Under the pieces are notes generated by a model. That model was not told the DNA's origin, did no database searches, and saw nothing but the letters and a program-made list of their open reading frames with translations. This document shows positions 25,375 to 36,592 of a stretch of 64,000 nt of DNA, one piece after another. Both the position numbers and the translations under genes were made by a program. How positions within the stretch are numbered: position 1 is the first letter of the stretch; every line of letters starts with the position of its first letter. Source of the stretch: Trametes villosa (lineage: Eukaryota; Basidiomycota; Agaricomycetes; Polyporales; Polyporaceae); the NCBI GenBank assembly GCA_002964805.2, contig PUDQ02000003.1:1178001-1242000 (forward strand). Direction: 5' to 3'.

Positions 25375-27011
25375 ATGATGACGATGACGACACTGCGCCT
25401 TGTATCGGTGGTATTCGAAGTGTGGATGCTTGCGCGTATGCCTGCGCTCGCGCATGCACGTACGTTCACTGTAACGAATCAATGCCCCTTCACGATATGG
25501 TACGTCCGCTCCTTTCAACGTATACGACCTCACTTATCGAGATGCTCCACAGGCCTGCTGTACGTTGTGGCACCAACACGGTGTTCCTAGTGCCATTCAC
25601 ATGTCTTTATAGATGTTCACCGACCTCAGCGCCGGTACTGCCGTGCCCAGCTTCCCGACAGGGTACGTCGACTACTCTGGATTGCTAGAATTGAGCGCTG
25701 AATGTGCTGCTAGATGGGAAGCCCCACCGTCGAACTCGGTGACGTTCGCGGTGCCCGACAACTGGAAAGCTGGCAGGATATGGGTAAGCCCTGTCAGCGA
25801 AGCGCGTGGTTCATAGAGTAGCTGCTGATCTCTCGACAGGGAAGGAGAGACTGCGACTTCACGATCACGACCGGACCTACGTGTCTCGATGGCTGGTGTA
25901 ACGGCGGGTTGCTTTGTGATCCTGCGACAGGCACGGTATGCGCTGAATGCCGTCTGAGTACACGAAACTTTGTGCATTCTGACATATAATTCAACAGGGT
26001 GTCCCTCCCGCGAGTGTTGCAGAGTGGACGCTCCAAGGCGACGGAAACCGCGACTTCTATGACGGTATGGACGTGGTGTCTGTTTACTACCTTCAAGCAC
26101 GCTGACATCGTGTGCTAGTATCACTAGTCGATGGATACAACCTCCCTATGGCGATTACGAACTCAGCGAACTGCCCGATCGCCGACTGTCCTGTCGACCT
26201 TGGGCCAAACTGTAAGTAGTCTTCGCGTCACTCTGTCGAACATAGCTGACATCACATACGCACATGTAGGTCCCGCTCCCATTCAGGGTCCCTTTGACTC
26301 TACCGGTTTCCCTGTAGGTTGCAAGAGCGCTTGTGCTGCGAATCTGGACGGAAACCCAAGTGCGTCCTCCTCCACCATTCTTCTTCGTACGAATGAACTG
26401 ATCTTGCCTGCGAACAGTCGACTCCGCCAACTGCTGCTCCGGCAGTCATAGCACCGCCGCAACCTGCCCTTCCTCAGGAGTGCAATACTACGACTACTTT
26501 AGTATGTCCCACCCGTTCCTGGTGCGACGTACGCACTTTGCTGAGGTCCTTCGCAGAGGGAAACTGCCCGAACGCGTATGCCTACGCGTACGACGAGTCG
26601 AGCAACACTGCACTCTGGACTTGCGACTCTGGGCTGAACGCAGACTACACCCTGACATTCTGCCCGTACGTCTGGTAGACATCTCGTTTGGTATCCGAGC
26701 ATATGTGGCTGAAAATCTTCCTCAGAACCGTCAACTCTGCAAACACGGTCTCGGGCGCCACGTCGGGATCAGTTGCCAGTTCCCCGGCGTCGACAGACGC
26801 ACCGCCTGTATCCCAGCCTCTTTCGAGTCTGTCGTCCTCAGTTACAGCGCCAGGGTCATCCGGGGCAGCACCTTCCCAGGCTACAGGGCTATCTGGCAGC
26901 ACCGCAAATATCACTGGGGCGGCTCGCCCTAGTAGCAGCGCGCCGAGAGCTGTCCCTTGCGCTTTTTGGCTGCTGTCGATCGCGATTGCTCTCTGTGTAT
27001 CAGTAGCCTAG
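25375..27011 (+). CDS. Thaumatin-like protein, secreted and probably GPI-anchored
   Basis: Signal peptide ends ALAHA, then RTFTVTNQCPFTIW, the classic thaumatin start. Exons read: 25375-25499, a 7-base exon 25553-25559, 25613-25662, 25714-25783, 25840-25935, 25998-26064, 26119-26211 and further ones to the stop. They give WPAMFTDLSAG, the CDFTITTGPTCLDGWCNGGL block, VSLVDGYNLPMAITNS, CPAPIQGPFDSTGFPVGCKS and FKGNCPNAYAYAYDESSNTA, with many paired cysteines. The C-terminal third is Ser/Thr/Pro-rich and ends in a hydrophobic segment (FWLLSIAIALCVSVA), as in GPI-anchored wall proteins. Basidiomycete homologues act on or bind wall beta-glucans (GH152-like). Later exon borders near 26460-26690 are less certain than the early ones. 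Confidence 0.88.
25553..25559 (+). other. Seven-base microexon of the thaumatin-like gene
   Basis: GCCTGCT, flanked by CAG upstream and GTACGT downstream. Only its inclusion joins TG (end of exon 1) to ATGTTC (exon 3) in frame and restores the family sequence TIWPAMFTDL. Skipping it creates an immediate TGA. Confidence 0.75.
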
Positions 27012-27926
27012 CGCCGCGCAACTCTACATGCCATCATTGCGGACTCATACGAGTACCAGCTATACCCAGGTCTGCCTGCCAGTACTTCTACTCGTCTATA
27101 TGATCACAACTCACTCGCTCACGCACTCACTCCAGGACATGGGCGCCTAGGCGCTTGTACAATTGTACCTCCACAGATACATTCCCACGATAGGCTTGTC
27201 CTCTACCACCACCTTGTACCTAGTGCCCATCTGCTACCCTGTGGTCTACGTAAATTCAGAGTCGCTGAACTGCAGCTATCATACTATTTGCGCCGCCAAA
27301 ACATGCCATGACAGGAAGGAGGGGAGACTTGGCAATGTCCACGGGTACCCAGGCTACCACAAGCGCTCCGTTGTGGTCACGGAACTGGGCGCAGTCCGGC
27401 CCTGGGGTGGACCCGCGTTCATCTTCAAAGCTTCAAGCCCCACTGTCTGAGATGTGAGTGATATTGCCCCGGAGTCAGCTCCCGCAGGCATCTCCATATA
27501 GCCTGAGCTTGTCCGTACAGGAGGTGTCTGTGCAAATCCTTGGCACGGGCATGTATGAGCGATATCTAACCGCCCGCAGAGATGAGCGTCCCAGGAAATC
27601 GAAGCACAGGCCTGGCCACTGGCGGAGTTATTCCTGCACGGCTCTGGCCTCATGTACCTCCACGCGACCCCATGACGGTACTGTACCGCCTCGCGACGAC
27701 AGGACAACGTTGCGTGGGCGGGGTTCACCGCCTCCCGATCATGTCGGGACCGGTGCTCGGAGGCGCCGGGAGCGACACGTCCTGACTGCAGAGCCTCCAC
27801 TTTAACTGCACCTGGAGTCACAACCCGGAAGCGCATCCTCACGACGAGGCCGGGAAGATATAAGTATCTCCTGGGAGCTTGTTTGAAGATCACTCGAACA
27901 CCCGCCCTCTCGTCGATCGCCCCATC
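27012..27926. other. Intergenic region, promoter of paralogue D
   Basis: About 0.9 kb with no gene-like frame; overlapping short frames on both strands lack family signals. A TATA-like GATATAAG lies at 27857-27864. Confidence 0.5.
27857..27864 (+). promoter_or_regulatory. TATA-like box of paralogue D
   Basis: GATATAAG about 63-70 bases before ATG 27927, matching the placement in paralogues B and C. Confidence 0.45.
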
Positions 27927-30633
27927 ATGCGCCGCTTTCTCTCTCGCTCGCGTTCCACCTCAGGCTCCCATGCAGCCGATGGCGACTCAGAGAAGTGGCC
28001 ACACGCGTCGTCGTCCAGCACGCACTCCACGATCCACGCGCGCGGCGAGCGCGTAATTCACGAAGAGGTCGAGGACGACGAGCAGTCCACCGCGGCGCTC
28101 ATGTCGCCCATCGCGGACGGGCCGCCCGCGCCCGCGAACTTCAAGGTCAAGCGCGTGGACAACTACTGGAGCAACTGGTCGAAGGCGTGGAAGTACCGCA
28201 ACACCGGCTCGAACTTCAACCCCGAGGCGCTGCTCACGGTGGGCAACGGCTCGCGCGACGGCAACGACCCGTGGCAAAACTACTGCTTCGTCGTCGTGCG
28301 GAAGCTGCCGAAGCCGACTGACGATGGGAACGCCGAGCCGGTGTACCAGGTCGTGGTGAAGAGCCCTTACCTGCTAAAGGCGTGCAAGGACGTCATCAAA
28401 AAGGTTCAAGGAATCTCTTGGACAGCTGAGCCGTTGGAGGTACGGTCGTCTTTCTCACAATACGCGCTCGTGACGCTAACCAGAAGTGTCGCAGCTGGAT
28501 CCGCACTTGCTCCTCGCCTTCCTCCCCCAGTTCGAGCAATACCGCGATGGTCTCCGCACCAAGAGCCAGCGCACCACAGAGGAGAGCACCGTGCTCAAGA
28601 CCGTCGAGGTGCTCATCACCTACCTGCGCACCGACTACAAGGGCACGATCGCAAAGGTCGCCAACCTCACTGCGCACGGCGAGATCACCTTCGACACGCT
28701 CTTCGCCATCTTCGTCCCGCGCACCATCGTCGTCACCGAGTGCCCCACCACCGGCGAGCCGCGCGCCTTCAACATCGTCTCCGCCACGAAGGTGAAGACC
28801 ATGACTACGGAAGTGTACGACCTCATCTGCGAGAGCGTCGACGCGTTCGAGGAGGCGAGCGAGGGCGGCGCGTACGGCGCGGCGAGCTTCAACCCGACCG
28901 CCTCGCCGAACGGGTATTATCAGGACTACGTCGCGCCGCCGCCGGGGATGACGCAGGAGGAGGTGGACATGCAGAAGGCGTCCGGGGCTGCGTTCGGGCG
29001 CGTGCAGAGCCGCATCTTCGTGCCGCACTTCAAGGGCACGGTCAAGATCAGCTCGCTCGACGTGTACCCGCTCAACTACCACCCCGACGCGGGCCGGCTC
29101 GAGATGTCGCTCGTCGCGCGGGGGAAGAAGTGGCTCGAGCTCAGGGGCGTCCACCATATGCAGTATGACGGGCCGGCGGGGTACACGCTTTCGAATGGTT
29201 CGGCGAAGACGACCATCAAGTACAGAGTAAGTCTTCCGGACGGCGAGGCTCCGGATGCCCACTGACGCGCATGTGTTGCAGGTGAAGTCCCGGATTATGG
29301 TCGACAGAGGTGTGTCTCGAGCCTACTCGCAGTGACCACTGCTAAAACGTTGTCTAGGCAACTTCCGTCGTCTCAACCCCAACTATGAGATGCCGGTGGT
29401 CAAGGCGGACAACTCGCCGCCACCCACCGGTCCCGACCAGAACGGGAACTACCCTCCGACGCCGCCACCGCAGCCCTACAACCCGAGTAAGTCACTCCCA
29501 CTAGCAGCGGCTGAACACTCAGCTTACAGCCGCCCGATGCATAGACAGCAACGTCCCAATGTTCCAGGTCCGCGCCCGCGCGACGCGTGACGTCGTCGAG
29601 CTCACCGAGGACGAGCTCATGCTCACACCGCCGGTAGTGTACGGCTTCAGCCTGACCGACAAAACATGGCGTACGTCCCACTTCCCGCTGCCTCGTCACC
29701 CCTCTTCTAACCCACCTGCGCCCGCAGTCGAGTTCAACATCCAGCACGTGCAGCCGATCGTGTGGAACGAAGAGGCGTTCGCGAACCTCGTGCTGCCCGC
29801 GGACCGCAAGATCCTGCTGCAGTCGCTCGTCGAGGCGCACAACGGCGACGTCAGCTTCGACGACTTTGTGCACAACAAGGGCCGTGGGCTCGTCATCAAC
29901 CTCTTCGGCCCGCCTGGCGTGGGGAAGACGCTCTCCGCGGAGGCGACGAGCGAGCACGTGCGGCAGCCGCTGTACGTCGTCGGCGCGGGCGACCTGGGGA
30001 CGAGCGCGAGCGACCTGGACCAGGCGCTGAACCGGGTGTTTGATATCGCGACGAGCTGGAAGGCGATCGTGCTCATTGACGAGGTTTGTGTCATCTCGGT
30101 GGGTGCTTGGTGCAGGTATTGACGTTCCCATCCAGGCGGACGTGTTCCTCGAACAGAGGTCGTTGCACGACATGGAACGAAACGCTATGGTCGCAGTCTT
30201 GTAAGTCTTCCCGCCCGATCCCTGTCTAAGTCGCGCGCTCACGGCGCTCGACAGCCTGCGTCACGTCGAGTACTACCACGGCATCCTCTTCCTAACAACA
30301 AACCGCGTGAAAGCCTTCGACGACGCCTTCCTCTCGCGCATCCACGTCGGCCTGCACTTCCACGACCTCACGCGCGACGCGCGCCGGCAGGTGTGGGCGG
30401 CATTCCTCTCGCGCGTCGGCGTGTCTCCCGCGGAGTTCGGCGAGGAGAACCTGGACCGGCTTGCGGCGCGCGACGTGAACGGGCGGCAGATCAAGAACAC
30501 GGTGCGCACGGCGAGCTCGCTCGCGGCGAAGAAGGGCGTGCGGGTGTGCTACAAGGACCTGCTGGAGACCCTGGATGCCGTCGATGAGTTTACGGCGGAG
30601 TTCAAGGCGGTTAGGCGGGGACTTGATATGTAG
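27927..30633 (+). CDS. AAA+ ATPase with DUF7025-like N-terminal region, paralogue D
   Basis: Exons 27927-28439, 28495-29226, 29282-29309, 29358-29486, 29545-29670, 29728-30083, 30136-30200 and 30255-30633 join in phase to 775 aa, the longest copy. The N-terminus MRRFLSRSRS is shared with C. The N-terminal region carries NYWSNWSKAWKYRN, NYCFVVVRKLPKP, TIAKVANLTAHGEITFDTLF, a Gly/Tyr-rich insert, FKGTVKISSLDVYPLNYHP and HHMQYDG. A Pro-rich linker (PPTGPDQNGNYPPTPPPQP) precedes VVYGFSLTDKTW. The AAA core is complete: GPPGVGKT, IVLIDEADVF, FLTTNRVKAFDDAFLSRIH and RDVNGRQIKNT in the lid. It should be an active ATPase. Its first exon is the closest local relative of the chimeric gene C, so C probably arose from a D-like copy. 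Confidence 0.93.
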
Positions 30634-31423
30634 ATATGTAGCACTATTGGCAAATAGTACTTACGGCTCACTGGTTGTATATCACGGTGGTTATTGGACA
30701 AAATTAATTTCAACACTCCTACTAAGTACCCGCCGTTCCTCTTGACCACCAACATGGCCGCGTTGACATGACCCTCCAGCATTTGCACGCCGGATCCAGG
30801 CCTCGTACTTGGATGGGCTGCCGTGATTCTCCTGCCGAGACCTGTCTGAGGCCTACGTGTCACTCACATTGTCCGCCACTGTCACTAGATTCCGTTGCAC
30901 TGGACAGGCACATAGACGGCGGACCACGGTGGCACCGGGCCTCGGCCTAACCTACGATTTACGAGGGAGGCTCTCACCACAGCCACTACCCCTGTCAGTA
31001 CTTTTCCCAATGATATCCGTCGGAGAACTCCTGCTTGACGAGAAAGCCTCGATTCTCTCTTTCTCATCTAGCGACTCTAATTTACGACACAGTTCCGACA
31101 GGCGCGAGCTTGACGGACTCGGAGTCGTGGCTGTACCGTCTCTCGCTCCCTCTTCGGTCCAAACAACTCTGCTGCCCGGTACGTGTACCTACCGACGGTC
31201 ATGATCAATGTCTGAAGTCAGGCTAGCCCAGAAGGTGGCGCGCCGCTCAGTAACAGTCCGGAGCGTCGGTCTGCCACTCATGGCAGATGGTGGCTCTTGC
31301 AACACGACATCACCGAGGCAAGTACGACGATGCATCGCCCCTGGTGGAGTATATAACCTGGCGAACAGTTGAGGTACTCGACCAACAACCCGGCCTTAAC
31401 ATTTCCCTCGCAAACTCTTCACA
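30634..31423. other. Intergenic region upstream of the large unknown gene
   Basis: About 0.8 kb. It contains a TATA-like GTATATAAC at 31349-31357, about 67 bases before the next ATG. No other gene or repeat seen. Confidence 0.5.
31349..31357 (+). promoter_or_regulatory. TATA-like box of the 31.4 kb gene
   Basis: GTATATAAC with the same distance to the ATG as in AAA paralogues B, C and D. Confidence 0.45.
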
Positions 31424-34400
31424 ATGTCTCGCGGCAGGCCCTTGAAGCCCAGCGAGCCACCCCTGCATAGACCGCCCGTTAGCGGAGCACATGGTACGTA
31501 GAGACGACCTTGGTCAAGCTCGCTCCATATTAACCCCGTAGATTGTAGAGGCCGGCTCGGCCTTTCGCAGGGCTGGTTCCAATATTGTAGGCGGAGGCTA
31601 CCGTGGACCAGCCGGCGGTCTCGGTATTGGCCCTACCGGCGCGGCTGAGATGCTGAAGGGTGAAATCCCAGGCAATCTCTATGGACTCGAAAATCGCCCG
31701 TTGGTTGACCGCATCAAGGACAAACTCGGGCAAGGGAAACTCCAGTCGTGGCGCAAGGGTCTGGATAAACCGCAAAGTGACAAGAACTACTCCAGATGGA
31801 AGAAGATATTGCCGCTCGGTGAGCATCACATCTCCTATCTCGTTACCTTCCTATTTTGTACGCTGAGCGTCGCCCTGTTCTTTCTGCTCGCCACCCATAG
31901 GCCCCAAGGCGCCTGAGAAAGGTGCTGCAGAAGAGCAGCTTCGTCAGCTACCGAAACTTGACAAAGTCACGTCCAAACAGCTTCACAGTAATGCGCGCGT
32001 TTTTCGGATTGTTAAAGGCGCCCAGCAGCGCTTCAACAACGGTCGCATTGCCAGCGAGATCCGCAGAGGTACGACTGGATCATCAACGGCAGTGATTACT
32101 GTGCGCTGACTTTCCTTGAGACTACGACAGCGTGAAGCCGGACGTCGGGCAATATCTCGAAGACCATCGCCTCAAGTCTGTAAAAGTACAGACGAGCCAG
32201 CTTGGGGCAAAGCTCCAGAAGCATGGAACGACTGTTGGTGCGGCCATTAACAAGTCGCTCTCCGACCTCTTCCTCTCCGGCCGCGCGATCAACCCGCACA
32301 TGAAGCTCGCTGTCCTCGGTCCCGCCCCGGTTTCGCAAAGTTCGGAGGATGTCTACGAGCTGGTTCTCGCGACCTGCGCCGAGGACGGCATCGACGTAAC
32401 TGCTGAGGACTTGGCCAAATCTCGTCCCTACCTCGACGTCATCGTTCAGGGCGCCGCAGCATGGTGCATGGCAACTGAGGAGGCGTTCTGGATCAAGTGA
32501 GTACTCCCCTCCCTTTGCGTGATTGCTGTTCACAGACGTCCGCAGCTACCAGCCCCAGGTGGTCACACAGGGCCCAGACTTAGACGGGGAGGGCGACGGA
32601 GATCTGACGAGGAAAGCTCTCGCATTTCAGATTTCCGTCATCGACGAGTACCAGCGTATGGCAGCGCCCGTGCAGTACTTGAACCCAACCGATCCGCCCT
32701 GGATCTGGCAGCTACCTGGCGAGAAGGAAGAGCTCATAAGGCAGATAGCCGAGACTTACGTCGAAAAAGTGCGTCCAGTGAATCGTGGGGCCAGTCGCGT
32801 GTTTGTAGCTGCCGCTCACGCATTGGCCGTTCCAGGGACATGCGGCTGTCTACGACTTCATGGCAACGTACCGCTATCGCGGAGAACACGTCTTACCGCG
32901 CTTCGTCGCCTGCGACGTCCTCATCGACGCCCTGACGCTCATCTGGGAGTCCCTCATCTCCCAAGATATTGCGACGGGCACTGCTTCCAGCCTTTCCTTG
33001 GTCGTTAGCCCTCCCGAAAACATCTTCCCCACGCTCGATGCGCAGCCAACCGTCGCGGCCACGGCGATCGCGATCGAAACTTTGACAGCAACCTCCGACA
33101 ACAAAGTGAGTGACTTGACACACCGGCTGAAACATGCAGATGCGTCTGCGCCTACTCGACGCTAACGGGGAAACTATTAGGACGCCAAGTTTCTCAAAGC
33201 AGGCGCATCGACATCCGACTCCGAGGGCGAGATGCTCGTCATACTCAACGCCGCTATGTCTGCTGTCGCTGTCTTGGCGTTCCTTGGGGGTCCTCCTGGC
33301 ATCGTGGTCGCCTCGGGGATCATCCTCATTCAGGGTCTACTGCCGCTAGGGGCTGGGCAGAAGGACACTCTACAGACGCTGCTCGACGGAATTGAACACG
33401 TCCGGGTGGAGAATGCGATCGACGTGCAACTCAACAAGGTCAGGTCGTTCGCCGACTGGGTCCTCGACCAGAAGGACATCCTGGAGGGTGCCAGCGTTGA
33501 TCTAGAGGCGTTCAAGAGTGTGAGCATGCCTATCCTGCACAGCACGATTAGTAGCGAATGACTGAAGGATCGTCTTCCTAGCGCGCTCTCGACAATCTGT
33601 CGGACGAGACTGGCACGCACAGTGATACGCTGTACAACACCGTGGAGAACATCGAGGAGAACATCGCGTGGGACATGCCCAAGGCCCGCGTCGCCGTCCT
33701 GCTCTCTCTTACGCACCTCTTCGTCGCCTACAGCCTCAAGTGCCGCACCTACGCCTCGATGGCGGTCGCCGCGAAGGACGCAGGGGACCGCAAGGCGTTC
33801 CACAGCTACGCCGCGTCGTTCCGCGCGGAGCTCAAGGTCATGCAGCGCCAGCTCGAGCGCCGATCTGCGCGCGTGAAAGAGGTCATCGAGGAGCTGAAGA
33901 AATGGCGTCGCGAAAGAGTGCGCTGGATAGGTGCCCAGATGAAGCCGTTTCCCACGACGTATGATTTGATTGTGCCAGGGCCGGGCTCCAGTTAGTATTT
34001 CGTTCTTGCGAGCCGTGGTGTTCGCAGGTGCTCATCCTCAAATTGTTTAGTCTCTTGGATCGACGAGTACACGAACGTTCGCCGTTCAGTTGACTACCAC
34101 CCAGGCGGCAACCTGTGGTATGTGGCAACCCGCTTCAAATGGTCCAACGAGGAAGATATCGCCAAGCAACAACGAGAGGCGTTCAATACCTACAAGGCAG
34201 AGCTCGAAGAACACATCGAGAGGACCTTCCGGAACGACCTGAAGATCGTCGAGAAGTGGGCCGAAATCAGCAAGGACGTGACGCGCCTGTTGACCCCCGG
34301 GACGCCCATCTTCGCCCCCTCCGTAGCGGTGCGTGTGGAGATTTGTTGCCATAAACTTGTGCTGACTAGTAGTCAATGTAGCGCTACGACCCCCTTCCTT

Positions 34401-34723
34401 CCCCTCACCCGCTGCTCACCGGAGCGAATTCCGTCGCCTACTCCTACACTATCGGGACGGATGAAGCCGGCGTATCCAAACCCAGTCCTTGGACGGAGTG
34501 GCTGCCTCTCCAGACGGTCGCCGGAGTCCTGCAGGCTCCCGTACTGACCATCCGGGATAGCAACTACTCCTCGGAGACCATACGTACCGTCTACCACAGA
34601 ATCATGAAAGAAGGGCAGACTGCCGAAGAGGCGGAGGGGAGCACGTCGATTGCGGAGGTGTTCAGGGCGATCGGGGCGGTGGCATGGGTTGATTCGCAGC
34701 CGCAAATGCCCGCGGTTCGCTGA
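31424..34723 (+). CDS. Large unrecognised helical protein with one hydrophobic hairpin-like segment
   Basis: Start CACAATGTCT at 31424; first exons 31424-31493 and 31549-31818, then about seven more to TGA 34721-34723, giving an estimated 900-950 aa. I do not recognise a family with confidence. The N-terminus is basic and Gly-rich without a signal peptide. The middle holds charged helices and one long apolar stretch (SAVAVLAFLGGPPGIVVASG, near 33255-33320). Amphipathic, heptad-like helices follow (LQTLLDGIEHVRVENAIDVQ, ALDNLSDETGT, KVMQRQLERRSARVKEVIEE). A helical bundle around a hydrophobic hairpin is reminiscent of alpha-helical pore-forming folds such as the delta-endotoxin N-terminal domain, but that is only a shape analogy with no diagnostic motif seen. 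Some acceptor sites, for example CTTGAG near 32123, are inferred from phase. Confidence 0.6.
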
Positions 34724-35240
34724 AATCATGTACTGAGTATGGCAGTGTCAGCGTGATGGAATTTTTCTCACAGATGCGGCTAATATAAGTGTTGGAGCTA
34801 TAGCGCATGACTATAGAAGAGTGGCTCGTACTTCGACGTGGGATGGGAGGAACAAAGGAGCGAAGCGCCTTTGTACGCCAGGACATGGCGCAGTGGGCGC
34901 CAATGCAACTCTGTTCCATACCACCACTAGGGTCGTAGTCTGAGGATCTAGTATGTCGCCAACACCTGAGAGCATCACATCATAACTAATTTGTACCACT
35001 GCAAGAAACGGTGCATCGGTAGGTGCTGGTTCCTCAGAGAAGGGCATCCTCACGTTGGTGTAGTGCATCACAAAGTCCGACGTTGAAACGTTGACACGCA
35101 GTCGCCGTTCCGCCTGGATGTGTGCCCATATCCAGCCAAACAAGCTGAGGAAGAACCCGCCGTCAACCTCCGGCATTGGATTCTCGACCTCCCGAGGCTC
35201 GCCAAACCCTTCTCGGCAGCGGGGGTCTGAAAGCAGAACA
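34724..35240. other. Intergenic region before gene E
   Basis: About 0.5 kb. Open frames on the minus strand here are antisense shadows of gene E or lack support. Nothing else seen. Confidence 0.45.
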
Positions 35241-36131
35241 ATGGCGCTAGCCCGACGCATGTCCGAGAATGACCTCGCCCCCGAGCCCGTAGGTCGTGCC
35301 AGTGTCGAAAGAACTCCTCCGCGAACACCTGGGGCAACCTCCAACTCAGACCGACGCGTTGTCGCCTGGGGAGCCATAGTGGAAGAAGATGCCTCTGCGT
35401 CCGGATCCTCCGCAAGGAGCCTCGTGTCATACCGAAGCGATGAACATGCTGTGGCACGGCCGCGGTCTCCTTCAGGCCAATCCACGTCGTTCTTTCAGCA
35501 ATACATTGGCCACTCGGCCTGGGTGGTCACACACCCCGTGTCTGCGATGGAGCACTACTGGGCTATGCGCGCGACGCGTGCCGAGGCCCTGCTCGAAGCG
35601 CACACCTCTTTCCGACGGGAGGTCAGGACGCTCGAGGAAAGACGAGCTGTGCGCCTTTCACTCACTCGGCGTTCACGCTGACGCTGACAATCTATCAACA
35701 GAGAGACCTCGCGGACCTCAACGCGAGGCACTCACGAGAGTATGGACGGCAGCAGCGTATGGTGGTACGTCGACTCAAACCCCTCTTCACCTACAACTCT
35801 GACGCTACTTTGCACTAGTGGGTCTTGCTGGGGACCGTGCTCGCCGCGCTCTCGGGGATGCTCTACTTCGTCTACAGCCATTCTCCTCCGGCCGCCGCCT
35901 CACGCTGGCTCGGGCCACTGCACTTCACCATTCCGATACTGTCACCGTTTGCCTCAGTGGTGAGTGGAACTTGTGCTCTGTCGTGGCGGTTAAGATTCTG
36001 ACGCTGTACGCGTCGATGTGCAGATCGAGCACGAGACCTCGGTTGTCAACGTGCAACTCGTCGCGATACTTCTACTGGCCGCAGCTAGCTTCGCGTTCCT
36101 ATGGTTCCGCTGCGGCGCGCGCCGAACATGA
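35241..36131 (+). CDS. Protein E: small coiled-coil protein with two C-terminal TM helices
   Basis: Exons 35241-35648, 35702-35764, 35819-35959 and 36024-36131 (408, 63, 141 and 108 bases) join in phase to 239 aa. The N-terminal 100 residues are polar and Ser/Arg-rich, then HYWAMRATRAEALLEAHTSF and a charged coiled segment (LEERRARDLADLNARHSREY). A TM helix (WVLLGTVLAALSGMLYFVY), the conserved loop SRWLGPLHFTIPILSPFASV with IEHETS, a second TM helix (QLVAILLLAAASFAFLWF) and a basic end RRT follow. Both TM helices and the loop match the tail of paralogue C, with equal exon lengths (63 and 108) and the same intron phases. A hairpin with both ends cytosolic is likely. I know no named family. Confidence 0.8.
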
Positions 36132-36592
36132 CCATCTACCTCGCAAGGTCGCGGAACCCTTGAATTATGCCTAACGAGACGATGTACGGAATTCCAGGAC
36201 TTGCTGCATCTATGTTTATGCATCTCTATACGCTATATACCATCCCGCAACGTTTCACTGGACTCCCAGAGGTCAGACACCACGGCGACGTTGAGATAAT
36301 CCTTCTATAATTTCGAACGTCCGGGGTATGTACATGGTTTACATGACAAGCATACATTTCGAGATCCGGGGAGAGAAACGGCGATACAGACAGTCAGAAG
36401 CTGGTCAACGAGGTGGAGTACATATGAGGGTCAGAGGCCGATAGCGAAAGCAAGAGAACAACTGGAACAACACGGGTTTCGGCTCGGATACAAGTACAGC
36501 GCAGTCGGCCGGGTGATCCAACACCAGGCGCAACAGCGACGATCCCGATCCGCCCCCTCACCTACACACGTGTACACACGGGAGCGCGCCGC
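36132..36592. other. Short intergenic region between converging genes
   Basis: About 0.46 kb between the stops of E (+) and the Zn2Cys6 gene (-), so it holds two 3' ends. No gene seen. Confidence 0.5.

Noticed and set aside
34811..35485. 224-codon minus-strand frame over gene E
   Set aside because: Antisense to the E first exon and without similarity; E has a conserved module and spliced phases.
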